Shown piece by piece: positions 1 to 8,400 of a DNA stretch of 11,290 nt. Every line of letters begins with the position of its first letter. Position 1 is the stretch's first letter. The translations under genes and the position numbers were made by a program. The stretch is from Abiotrophia defectiva_A. Its GTDB lineage: Bacteria > Bacillota > Bacilli > Lactobacillales > Aerococcaceae. The stretch covers positions 1 through 11,290 of the forward strand of contig CAUUNL010000054.1 of assembly GCA_963546405.1 (NCBI GenBank), read 5' to 3'. Under the pieces are notes generated by a model. It saw nothing but the letters and a program-made list of their open reading frames with translations. It was not told the origin of the DNA and did no database searches.

Positions 1-1260
1 CCATTCCAAAACCACGCGGAACGGTTAATGTAACTTACGTTGACGAGCAAGACGCAAAATTGGCAGATTCAGAAACTTTGGAAGGCGAAGTGGACGCAGC
101 CTACACGGCGCAGAAGAAGGAAGTATCAGGTTATAACTTCCTGCGAGTAGAGGGTCCAGAGACCGGCACCTTCAAGTCCGAAGTTCAGAGTGTTAAATAT
201 ATTTACCAAGCCATTCCAAAACCACGCGGAACAGTCAATGTGACTTACGTAGACGAACAAGACGCAAAATTGGCAGATCCCGAAACTTTGGAGGGCGAAG
301 TAGACGCAGCCTACACGACCCAGAAGAAAGAAGTAGCAGGCTATAATTTCTTGCGAGTGGAGGGTTCAGAGACTGGCACCTTCAAGTCCGAAGTTCAGAA
401 TGTTAAGTATATCTACCGAGCCATTCCAAAACCACGCGGAACGGTTAATGTAACTTACGTTGATGAGCAAGACGCAAAATTGGCAGATCCGGTCACTTTA
501 GAAGGCGAAGTGGATACGGCCTATACAACTGAGAAGAAAGAAATCACAGGCTACAACTTCTTGCGAGTGGAAGGCCCAGAGATAGGTACTTTCAAAGCAG
601 AAGTCCAAAACGTGAAATATATTTACCAAGCAATTCCAAAACCACGCGGAACAGTTAATGTCACTTACGTGGACGAGCAAGATGCTAAGTTGGCAGATCC
701 GGTCACTTTAGAAGGTGAAGTGGATGCAAGTTATACAACTGAGAAGAAAGAAATCACAGGTTATAACTTCTTGCGAGTGGAGGGTCCTGCTACTGGTACC
801 TTCAAGACAGAAGTCCAAAATGTTAAATACATCTATCAAGCCATTCCAAAGCCACGTGGTACAGTTCTTGTGACTTACGTGGACGAGCAGGACGCTCAAG
901 TAGCAGACCCTGAGACTTTGGAAGGTGAAGTAGATGCTGCTTACACGGCCCAGAAGAAAGAAGTATCTGGCTATAACTTCCTACGTGTAGAAGGCTCAGA
1001 GACCGGAACCTTCAAGGCCGAAATCCAAAAAGTTAAGTATATCTACCAAGCCATTCCGAAACCACGCGGAACAGTCAATGTCTTATATGTGGACGAAGCG
1101 GATCAGCCTGTGGCTGATGCCGAGACCTTAGAAGGCGAAGTAGACACTGCCTACACAGCTACTCAGAAAGAAGTGAGAGAATATAACTTCTTGGGAGTTG
1201 AGGGAGATCGCCAAGGGACGTTCACTACGGAAGCTAAGACCGTCAAGTTTGTCTATCAAC
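1..1260 (+). repeat. Tandem array of six 210-bp MucBP-coding units
   Basis: The marker string CCACGCGGA (or a close variant) recurs at exactly 210-bp spacing, at about 12, 222, 432, 642, 852 and 1062, so each unit encodes 70 residues with no indels. Units 1-5 are nearly identical at protein level (IPKPRGTV, TYVDEQDA, LEGEVD, GYNFLRVEG, VKYIY). Unit 6 (1051-1260) is clearly more diverged (LYVDEADQPVADAE, then EYNFLGVEG). The array runs off the left edge, so the total copy number is unknown. Precise periodicity with high nucleotide identity is what unequal crossing-over or slippage produces, so copy number probably varies between strains. Confidence 0.95.
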
Positions 1261-4200
1261 CAGCCAATTTACCGCCAAACAATGGTGCAGTAAATGTCCG
1301 CTATGTTGATGAAACAAACGATGATTTACTTCCTCCAGTGGATATGGCAGGGTTACTGGGAGATAGCTACCAGACTGAAGAGAAGGCAGTTGAAGGCTAT
1401 CGTCTATCTTATGTGTCTGGGGAGACCCAAGGGACCTATGCTAGCCAAAAACACTACGTCACTTATGTCTATGCTAGTCCTCGAACCAAGGCTCGAGGGA
1501 AAGTCGTTGTACGATATAAGACCGTCAAGGGTGAAACCTTACATCCAGATGTCGTGACGACAGGATATGTGGGGACTGATGCCCCGATAGAAATCAAAAA
1601 ATTTGAAAACTACTTCTATCAAGGACGGGAAGAATATCCTCCTCGTGTCACTTACCAAGAAGGGACACAGGTCGTCATTCTCTTATACTCAACTAAAGAA
1701 TATAAGAAGGAAGAAAGTGGCTGGGGGGATGCTTATGCAAGATATATCGATGAAAATGGCAAGGAGATTAAGCCAAGTGTATACACTCACGGGCGACCAG
1801 GAGCATCCTATGAATTCGATGTATTAGATATTGAAAACTATATTCTCGTTCGTACCGAAGGTGAGAAAAAAGGGAAGTATATCTCAGCCCAGACTCAAAG
1901 GGTGGACTTTGTTTATCGCCGGATTGCAAGAGTCGTGACCTCTAAAGTAATTGTTTATTACCGCAACGAGGCTGATGTTGATTTAGGACCAGCTGAAGAA
2001 ATCAAAGGGGCCGTTGGAGATTACTATACTACCACTCAGAAACACTTTGTAAATCATCGTTTTACTAGAGTTGACGGTGAAACAGAGGGACAATTAACCG
2101 AAGAGCCTCAGAAGGTTATCTACTATTATGAAAGACTTCGAGGAGATTTGACTGTCAAGTATGAAGATGAAGCGGGTGAAGAACTTGCACAGCCGAAGTA
2201 TCTGACAGACTATGTGGGACTACCTTATCAAGAAAAGGCAAGAAGCTTTGACAACTATGAACTCGTTCGAGTTGATGGGCCAGAGATGGGCTTCTATACA
2301 GAAGAGGCACAAACTGTTACCTATGTCTATCGGAAGTCAATTGGCTATGTTAAGGTGAATTACCAAGATACGGATGGGCATAGCCTTTGGCCAACTATTA
2401 ATCTCTCTGGTCAGATAGATACTGCCTATAGCACAGAGAAAAAGGAAATCGAAGGTTATGTCTTCGATCATGTCGATGGTGCTGAGACAGGTAACTATAG
2501 CCTAGAAACTCAGACGGTGACTTATGTCTATCGCAAAGGTACTGACCAGGAGTTGCCAGGGATTGTGCGGGTACGTTATCAGGATGACCAAGGAATGCTA
2601 CTCATTCCGGAAATTGTGATGAAAGGCGAGCTGGGTAAGAACTACTATACTCGTCAAAAAGAATTCAACAATTACGTATTCGTCCAAGTTAAGGGTGAAG
2701 AATTCGGGCAGTATAGTGAGCAAGAGCAAGTGGTCACTTATATTTATAGAGTAGTGAATAGGACTAAAGATAAAGAAGGTACTTTGGTTGTGCGCTATGT
2801 GGATGAGGCTAACGAGGACTTAGCCCCACCAATTCGCAGCTATAAGCCTTTTGGTACGCCATATCAGACGGAGCAGAAGCAGTTTGATAACTTTACTTTC
2901 CTCACGGTTCTAGGAAATACGACGGGGACTTATCAACTTGAAGATCAGGTTGTCACTTATGTCTATCGCTCTGTTTACCCAGATCCGGGTAAGGTAATCG
3001 TAGATTATGTAGATGACAGAGGGAATTATCTAGCCGAGCGTGTCATCTTACATGGGGCGGTCGGGACGCAATATGTGACGGAGAAGAAGAATATTGAATA
3101 CTATCAATATGTCGGTGTCCAAGGCGAGGTAACAGGTAAATATGCTGGCTATGAAAAACATGTCATCTATTATTATCAAGCAACGGCCCCAGGACTGGAG
3201 TTATTTGGAAAAGTAGGAAATACTCTCCGAGAAGATTCTCGGCAAACAGATAGACAGTTTACTATTTCGGGGACAGTGGGAATGCCTATTTCTACTTTGA
3301 TACCTCGGAATCCTTATCCTGACCTCTATGATTTCCTAGGTCATGACGTGAACTATGACAACTTGAGGTCTCAACCTAGTGTATTTGAAATTAGAAATTC
3401 TAGAGATGGGCGTGGGGAAGTAGAGGTTTACTATCGTCGTCGGATTCTGCCGGGTATCATCCGAGTTAACTTCTTAGACGAGACTGGCGAAAAGCTCGAA
3501 GTTAGTGAGATACACGACGGCTTAGTTGGGGAGACTTATGATCTAAGTTCCAAGCACTATATCTCCAAGGGCGACAAAAAATACGAGCTTGCTAGTGATG
3601 AAAGTGAGTTCAAAGGTCAATTTGAGGACACTCCAAAAGTTGTCAATTTGAGATATAGACGAACTACCGCAACCATCACCTTGAAGTATGTAGATGAGTC
3701 AGGGCAAGATCTTGACCAACATGTTGCTGAATATCAAAAACACATTGAAGTACCTCAGGGAGTAGAGACTACCATCCGACCAGCGGATCTTTCTCAACAA
3801 CAGTATGCTCTGAAGAGAACAGGACAGTCTTTGTTTGCTGCATTCAATGAAGACACCACCATCACCCTAACTTATCGACATTTCGACAAGTTCCATACAG
3901 CAACAGCGCGCTATGTCGACGAAGAGGGGCATGAAATTGGGAGCGAGACGGTGAAAGGGCATGCTGAGACCCCTTACTACTTAGTGCCTGCGACTGTTCC
4001 TGGCTATGTCTACAGCCATACTCAAGGACAAGCGTCTGGCTTCTTAGAGGCAGAAGAAACGATTGTAACCTTCGTCTATAATTCTAATCCTAAGCATCGA
4101 GTTATCAAGCGACATTTCAATAATGAAACGAAAGAACTCATGTTGTCTATTGAGGCGGTTGCCCTAGAAGGCAAGGAGTTCATATTTAGACTGGAAAAAG

Positions 4201-5093
4201 CTGTTAGAGTAGAAGGAGACTACTTTAAAGACGAGGATTATCGAAATGTAGAGCGTGATTATAAGTATGAAGAGTATACCTTCAGCAGTGAAGATCCTGA
4301 AACGGTTTATATGGATTACTACTACAATCCAATTCATCGAGTGACAAAAACTGTTAAACATGTAACCGTGTCAGGTGAAGAGTTAGCACAAACAAGGACA
4401 GACAGGGTAGAGGTTGGAACAGAGTATGAGAAGGAAACTCAGGGTGACTTTCCTGACTATGAACTGACGTCCGTTCCAGAAAATGCCCAGGGCACGGTAC
4501 CTGATCATGACTTTGAAATAGTCTTTGTCTATCGCCGGGTAACGAAGCTGTACATTGAATACTATAACGATGACTCTATATATGGTGTCCCAGCGCGAGT
4601 TCATCTAAAGGAAAGTACCGTCAACCAAGGTGAGCAATATACGGTAACACCTGAAGAGAATTTATGGGACTGGCTTGTGTACGACTACAGTGATGATCCG
4701 CTATCTGGGACAGTTGGCGATAAACCAATCGTCGTAAAATTACATTACCGAGTTCCAAGTTATGAAGAGAAGACGGTTATCACCTTGCGGCATGTCACGG
4801 AGGATGGCCAGGAGATTCACGAGCCAACGACTTTAAGTGCGTGGCCAAACCGTTATGTCACTCCAAAACCAGCAACGGTGGCTAACTACAAGTATAGTTA
4901 CTTACGTAAGGACGGTGAGCGACTAGATGGTATTAATGTCTCAGAAGAAGCGGAGACTTACGAGTTGGTTTACACCAGAGAAGAGACGGTCGTGCCAGTG
5001 ATGCCAGCGGAGGCTGCCAATCAGGCTTCGTCAGTATCGAGTGCTCAGAGAACAGAATCACCAGCTAGTCGCGAAGATGAGACGCATGACTAA
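1..5093 (+). CDS. Giant MucBP-repeat surface/secreted protein, 5'-truncated by window edge
   Basis: The frame is open from the first base (bases 1-2 are the end of an Ala codon), so the real start is upstream; the TTG at 60 is an internal Leu codon inside a repeat. The visible 1697 residues are almost entirely MucBP-like (mucin-binding protein family) beta domains of about 70 residues, with the pattern V-x-V-x-Y-V-D-E, then G-x-x-x-x-Y-x-T, then GY-x-F/L-x-x-V-x-G, then T/V-x-Y-V/I-Y. I count about 23 units: six 210-bp units at 1-1260, then diverged units starting near 1284, 1497, 1722, 1944, 2142, 2343, 2559, 2778, 2988, 3207, 3453, 3675, 3894, 4101, 4338, 4548 and 4776. I saw no cysteine. 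The protein ends in a Ser/Ala/Glu-rich tail of about 35 residues with no LPXTG, membrane helix or basic tail. MucBP domains are known from mucus- and host-adhesion proteins; adhesion here is inferred. A terminator follows 72 bp after the stop. Confidence 0.9.
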   Translation, partial: IPKPRGTVNVTYVDEQDAKLADSETLEGEVDAAYTAQKKEVSGYNFLRVEGPETGTFKSEVQSVKYIYQAIPKPRGTVNVTYVDEQDAKLADPETLEGEVDAAYTTQKKEVAGYNFLRVEGSETGTFKSEVQNVKYIYRAIPKPRGTVNVTYVDEQDAKLADPVTLEGEVDTAYTTEKKEITGYNFLRVEGPEIGTFKAEVQNVKYIYQAIPKPRGTVNVTYVDEQDAKLADPVTLEGEVDASYTTEKKEITGYNFLRVEGPATGTFKTEVQNVKYIYQAIPKPRGTVLVTYVDEQDAQVADPETLEGEVDAAYTAQKKEVSGYNFLRVEGSETGTFKAEIQKVKYIYQAIPKPRGTVNVLYVDEADQPVADAETLEGEVDTAYTATQKEVREYNFLGVEGDRQGTFTTEAKTVKFVYQPANLPPNNGAVNVRYVDETNDDLLPPVDMAGLLGDSYQTEEKAVEGYRLSYVSGETQGTYASQKHYVTYVYASPRTKARGKVVVRYKTVKGETLHPDVVTTGYVGTDAPIEIKKFENYFYQGREEYPPRVTYQEGTQVVILLYSTKEYKKEESGWGDAYARYIDENGKEIKPSVYTHGRPGASYEFDVLDIENYILVRTEGEKKGKYISAQTQRVDFVYRRIARVVTSKVIVYYRNEADVDLGPAEEIKGAVGDYYTTTQKHFVNHRFTRVDGETEGQLTEEPQKVIYYYERLRGDLTVKYEDEAGEELAQPKYLTDYVGLPYQEKARSFDNYELVRVDGPEMGFYTEEAQTVTYVYRKSIGYVKVNYQDTDGHSLWPTINLSGQIDTAYSTEKKEIEGYVFDHVDGAETGNYSLETQTVTYVYRKGTDQELPGIVRVRYQDDQGMLLIPEIVMKGELGKNYYTRQKEFNNYVFVQVKGEEFGQYSEQEQVVTYIYRVVNRTKDKEGTLVVRYVDEANEDLAPPIRSYKPFGTPYQTEQKQFDNFTFLTVLGNTTGTYQLEDQVVTYVYRSVYPDPGKVIVDYVDDRGNYLAERVILHGAVGTQYVTEKKNIEYYQYVGVQGEVTGKYAGYEKHVIYYYQATAPGLELFGKVGNTLREDSRQTDRQFTISGTVGMPISTLIPRNPYPDLYDFLGHDVNYDNLRSQPSVFEIRNSRDGRGEVEVYYRRRILPGIIRVNFLDETGEKLEVSEIHDGLVGETYDLSSKHYISKGDKKYELASDESEFKGQFEDTPKVVNLRYRRTTATITLKYVDESGQDLDQHVAEYQKHIEVPQGVETTIRPADLSQQQYALKRTGQSLFAAFNEDTTITLTYRHFDKFHTATARYVDEEGHEIGSETVKGHAETPYYLVPATVPGYVYSHTQGQASGFLEAEETIVTFVYNSNPKHRVIKRHFNNETKELMLSIEAVALEGKEFIFRLEKAVRVEGDYFKDEDYRNVERDYKYEEYTFSSEDPETVYMDYYYNPIHRVTKTVKHVTVSGEELAQTRTDRVEVGTEYEKETQGDFPDYELTSVPENAQGTVPDHDFEIVFVYRRVTKLYIEYYNDDSIYGVPARVHLKESTVNQGEQYTVTPEENLWDWLVYDYSDDPLSGTVGDKPIVVKLHYRVPSYEEKTVITLRHVTEDGQEIHEPTTLSAWPNRYVTPKPATVANYKYSYLRKDGERLDGINVSEEAETYELVYTREETVVPVMPAEAANQASSVSSAQRTESPASREDETHD
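1261..4980 (+). repeat. Diverged MucBP-like domain array (about 17 units)
   Basis: After 1260 the same fold continues, but units differ in length (about 66-82 residues) and share only motif-level similarity: R/K-Y-x-D-E near the start, a central G-x-x-Y, and a terminal V-x-Y-x-Y. Units starting near 2142, 2343, 2559, 2778 and 2988 are the best matches to the MucBP pattern. The unit at about 3207-3452 is badly degenerate (KVGNTLREDSRQ in place of the YVDE strand). Those near 4101 and 4548 have unusual insertions rich in Glu, Asp and Tyr. Unit boundaries are approximate because they come from motif recurrence by eye, not from a profile search. Confidence 0.75.
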
Positions 5094-5110
5094 GCATGAA
5101 CATATACATA

Positions 5111-5147
5111 CCTAAGTTGGTCCCTGATTCACTAGGACCAGAATAGG
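5111..5147 (+). other. Interrupted hairpin in the 3' region of the MucBP gene
   Basis: TGGTCC (5118-5123) pairs with GGACCA (5135-5140) across an 11-nt loop. An outer CCTA (5111-5114) pairs with TAGG (5144-5147) across a symmetric 3x3 internal loop. There is no U-tract, so it is not a classic terminator. It may protect or process the mRNA 3' end, or be chance. Confidence 0.4.
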
Positions 5148-5164
5148 GTATATATAATAGAAGG

Positions 5165-5213
5165 AAACGTGTGAGTTTCGCCAGATATAGGCGATTCTCA
5201 CGCGTTTTTCTTA
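5165..5213 (+). terminator. Rho-independent terminator of the MucBP gene
   Basis: An 18-nt left arm (5165-5182) pairs with 5190-5207 around a 7-nt loop (AGATATA). There is one G-U pair and a 2-nt internal mismatch. The right arm runs into TTTTT (5205-5209) followed by CTTA. The U-tract lies on the rightward side, so it fits termination of the upstream gene and isolates the downstream adhesin gene transcriptionally. Confidence 0.88.
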
Positions 5214-5235
5214 TGTTAGGGTAGGGGTGGGTGTT

Positions 5236-5259
5236 ATCGATTTGTAATGACATTTCGAT
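5236..5259. promoter_or_regulatory. Imperfect 24-bp palindrome upstream of the adhesin promoter (possible operator)
   Basis: The arms ATCGA (5236-5240) and TCGAT (5255-5259) are exact inverses. Extending inward, 9 of 12 half-site positions are symmetric, including TGT/ACA at 5243-5245 and 5250-5252. It sits about 50 bp upstream of the proposed -10, a reasonable place for an activator or repressor site. No known regulator consensus is recognised, and a chance palindrome is quite possible. Confidence 0.25.
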
Positions 5260-5285
5260 TTTATGAGATAGAGAGGAAATGAAAC

Positions 5286-5314
5286 TTTTCTTTTGTGATT
5301 GAGTGTGATAAAAT
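5286..5314 (+). promoter_or_regulatory. Likely sigma-A extended -10 promoter for the adhesin gene
   Basis: TGA immediately before TAAAAT (5306-5314) forms a TGn-TAAAAT extended -10, one mismatch from the TATAAT consensus. The candidate -35 at 5286-5291 (TTTTCT, 17-bp spacing) is poor, which is common for extended -10 promoters. It lies after the upstream terminator, with transcription starting near 5321 and a leader of about 90 nt. A second AT-rich option is TATAGT at 5323-5328, but it has no matching -35. Confidence 0.55.
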
Positions 5315-5353
5315 AGTCTTGGTATAGTAATATACACAATATCAAGCGTTAAG

Positions 5354-5389
5354 AAAGTCAGGGCATATGTAGCGGTAGGCCTGGCTTTT
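5354..5389 (+). promoter_or_regulatory. Leader hairpin just upstream of the adhesin RBS
   Basis: AAAGTCAGG (5354-5362) pairs with CCTGGCTTT (5380-5388): nine pairs with one G-U, and a 17-nt loop. The right arm ends in TTTT (5386-5389). It resembles a weak intrinsic terminator inside the proposed 5' leader, ending 12 nt before the Shine-Dalgarno. It could act as an attenuator or a 5' stabilising structure. No known riboswitch or T-box motif was recognised. Confidence 0.4.
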
Positions 5390-5401
5390 GTAGCGTGAGA
5401 G

Positions 5402-5406
5402 AGGGG
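5402..5406 (+). promoter_or_regulatory. Ribosome binding site fixing the GTG start at 5414
   Basis: AGGGG lies 7 nt before the GTG at 5414 within a purine-rich run (GAGAGAGGGGAAG). The GTG is followed directly by a Lys-rich signal-peptide n-region (KKQK), which supports this start over later ones. Confidence 0.8.
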
Positions 5407-5413
5407 AAGCAAA

Positions 5414-5497
5414 GTGAAAAAGCAGAAGCTAGCGAACTTGCTAATCGCACTCTTATTAGTGTTGCAAGTTTTTATTAGCCCGCTATCTACCTTTGCG
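5414..5497 (+). other. Signal peptide coding segment of the adhesin
   Basis: The segment encodes MKKQK, a long Leu/Ile/Val core (residues 6-21) and a SPLSTFA c-region. Cleavage is likely after Ala28. No YSIRK/GS motif is present, so septal secretion typical of YSIRK precursors is not predicted. The cleavage site is inferred from the small residues at -1 and -3. Confidence 0.85.
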
Positions 5498-8400
5498 CAA
5501 GAAGCGAATGCTGGTGTAGCAACACCTGCTACTGAGCAAACGCAAGAAGCCAAAGAGACAGGGGGACAAGAAGCTAATGGTGGGCAAGCAGCCCAGCCGG
5601 CAGCAGAGGGAAATCAGGCGGCTAAGCCCAATGCGGGTGGCCAAGATTCAGCCAATACTGAAGAAACTGAGGCAACCCAACATTATCCACAAGCGCAAAT
5701 TCAAGAAGCGCAATATACCATGACAACGGACTTCAAGATTAATAACAACCCAGTCCAAAATCCTGGTAAATATGGGGAAGGGAAATTCTATATTATCCCA
5801 ACCTATAAATTTGCGGATAACGCGACGCTCCAAAATGGCGACACCTTGACCTATACAGTGCCAAGTGTCTTCCGAGTGGAGCAAAGTGGTCCGGTTGAAA
5901 TTAAAGCGGGAGACAATGTCACAACTGTTGCATCTTTAACAACTAACCCAGCGAATAATACAGCCACCATCACGATCACCAACGCAGACTACTATGCTCA
6001 TCTGAATGAGAACAAATCTCTGACAGCCCTATTCACCGCTGTCTGGGCTGATAGCACACCTAAGAACATCGAGCAGACTTTCGATTTGCCAGGTGCTGGG
6101 GAATACAAGTTAATGCGTATCGTACCTGACGTAGACCCAACGGGTTATACTAAATGGGGGAACCAAGACCGGGACAACCCTGAGCTGGTTAACTGGCGTA
6201 TTCGTATTAACCGTTATGCTAAACCAGGTATAGTCAACGCTATGGTGAGAGATACTATTCCAGAGGGGCAAGAAGTTGTACCTGATTCATTTAGTGGTTA
6301 CTACTTTACTGACTGGGAAGCGGCTCAAAACGGTGGGACAGCCGGTGGCCGTGTGGCTTATACGGGCGGCGAAGTTAACATTGAAGATGACAACCACTTC
6401 ACCATTACGCCAAGCAATGGTGGGAGCCTAGATGGGCGTGGTTTGTTAATCATGTTCCAGACCCGTATCACTGCGCCTGTTGACTTAGTAACTAAAAAAG
6501 TCTTCAACAATTATACATTTACTTCCGCTACACATACTGAGGACGTTAATGGTTTTGCTGCCTTGACTACCACTGATGGGGTCGGGACAGGGGCTCGTCC
6601 TGATGAGATTATCTTTGAAGTGAACAAGACATTGAATGGACGTTCATTGAATCAAGGTGAGTTCAGCTTTGAATTAGTTGACAGTAGCAATCAGGTAGTA
6701 GCAACTGCTACTAACGATGAGAACGGTGTTGTTAAGTTTAAGAAGATGAAGTTCCGTACAGCGGGGAACTTTACTTATAAGATTCGCGAAGTTAACAACA
6801 ATTTGCCAGGTGTTACCTATGACAAGAACATCATTACAGCGACTGTTACGGTAACCGATAATGGCGGGGCTAAGACTGCAGCCGTTACCTATACTAAGCC
6901 AGGATTTACTAACACCTATAAGGCAGCGTCGGTAACGAAAGTCTTGAAAGCAAGCAAATCCTTGACAGGTAAAAACTTAGTAGATGATCAATTCACCTTC
7001 GAATTGGTAAACAAGGAAACAGGTCAAGTTGCCCAAACAGCTAAGAGCAAGGCAGACGGGACCGTAACCTTCCCAGCTGAGACCTATACAGCCGTAGGTA
7101 ATTATACTTATATCATCCGTGAGAAGAATGATGGTTCTAAGGGGTATACCTATGATACTAAGGCGCCAGAAGTAACCGTAGCAGTTACTGACGACGGTAA
7201 TGGTCAATTAGTGGCAACCGAAACTTACGCTACACCAGCTGAGTTTACTAACAACTACCAAGCTTTATCAACCACTGCAGCCTTCAGCTTCACTAAGAAG
7301 TTGACCGGTCGTGCGCAAAAAGCAGGCGAGTTCAGTTTCGACTTAACTGCTCCAGAAGCAAAAGACAACCAAACTAAAGCAACTGCGGATGAGAACGGGA
7401 CCGTTAATTTCGATCCGATTACATATACGCAAGCAGGTGTCTACAACTATACTGTCAAAGAACAAAAGGGTAACCTTGGTGGGATTACTTACGATGAGAA
7501 GACCTATAATATCAAGGTAACCGTGACAGATAACGCAGGTCAATTAGAAGCTGCGGTAGAATACCCAGATGGTCAAGAAATTTCTAACACTTACCAAGCA
7601 GCGTCAGTAAGCAAAGTCTTGAAAGCTAACAAGGCGCTGACAGGTGCTAACTTAGCAGATGACCAATTCACTTTCGAATTGGTTAACAAAGCTACTGACA
7701 AAGTGGTTCAAACCGCTAAGAATAAGGCAGACGGGACTGTAACCTTCCCAGCTGAAACTTATACAGAAGTAGGTAACCACACTTACATTATTCGTGAGAA
7801 GAACGACGGCTCTAAGGGTTACACCTATGATGATAAGACGGTTGAAGTAACGATAGCAGTTACCGATAACGGTCAAGGTCAATTGGTAGCAACTGAGACT
7901 TACGCTACACCAGCTGAGTTCTCTAACAACTACCAAGCCTTATCAACGACTGCAAGCTTCAGCTTCACTAAGAAGTTGACTGGTCGTGCACAAGTAGCGG
8001 GTGAGTTTAGCTTTGACTTAACTGCTCCAGAAGCAAAAGACAACCAAACTAAAGCAACTGCGGATGAGAACGGGACCGTTAATTTCGATCCGATTACATA
8101 TACGCAAGCAGGTGTCTACAACTATACTGTCAAAGAACAAAAGGGTAACCTTGGTGGGATTACTTACGATGAGAAGACCTATAATATCAAGGTAACCGTG
8201 ACAGATAACGCAGGTCAATTAGAAGCTGCGGTAGAATACCCAGATGGTCAAGAGATTACTAACACTTACCAAGCGGGATCAGTAAGCAAAGTCTTAAAGG
8301 CAACTAAAGCCTTGACTGGTAAAAACTTAGCAGATGATCAATTCACTTTCGAATTGGTAAACAAGGAAACAGGTAAAGTTGCCCAAACTGCTAAGAGCAA

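Noticed and set aside
60..62. TTG as the start codon of the MucBP gene
   Set aside because: The frame is open to the window edge and the TTG falls in the middle of a 210-bp repeat at a position encoding Leu in the sibling units, with no RBS.
1..1260. CRISPR array
   Set aside because: The 210-bp units are coding, contiguous and spacer-free, with a continuous reading frame.
1294..1827. Alternative plus-frame open stretches inside the MucBP gene
   Set aside because: They lie within the well-supported repeat frame, carry low-complexity shadow composition and match no family.
5153..5158. Perfect TATAAT directly before the intergenic terminator
   Set aside because: No -35 at a suitable distance, and any transcript would run straight into the terminator hairpin (about 45 nt), so a functional promoter or small RNA is unlikely without expression data.
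5065..5553. Minus-strand reading frame of 162 codons across the intergenic region
   Set aside because: It overlaps the end of the MucBP gene, a strong terminator, the promoter region and the signal peptide of the adhesin. No convincing RBS or recognisable domain was seen.
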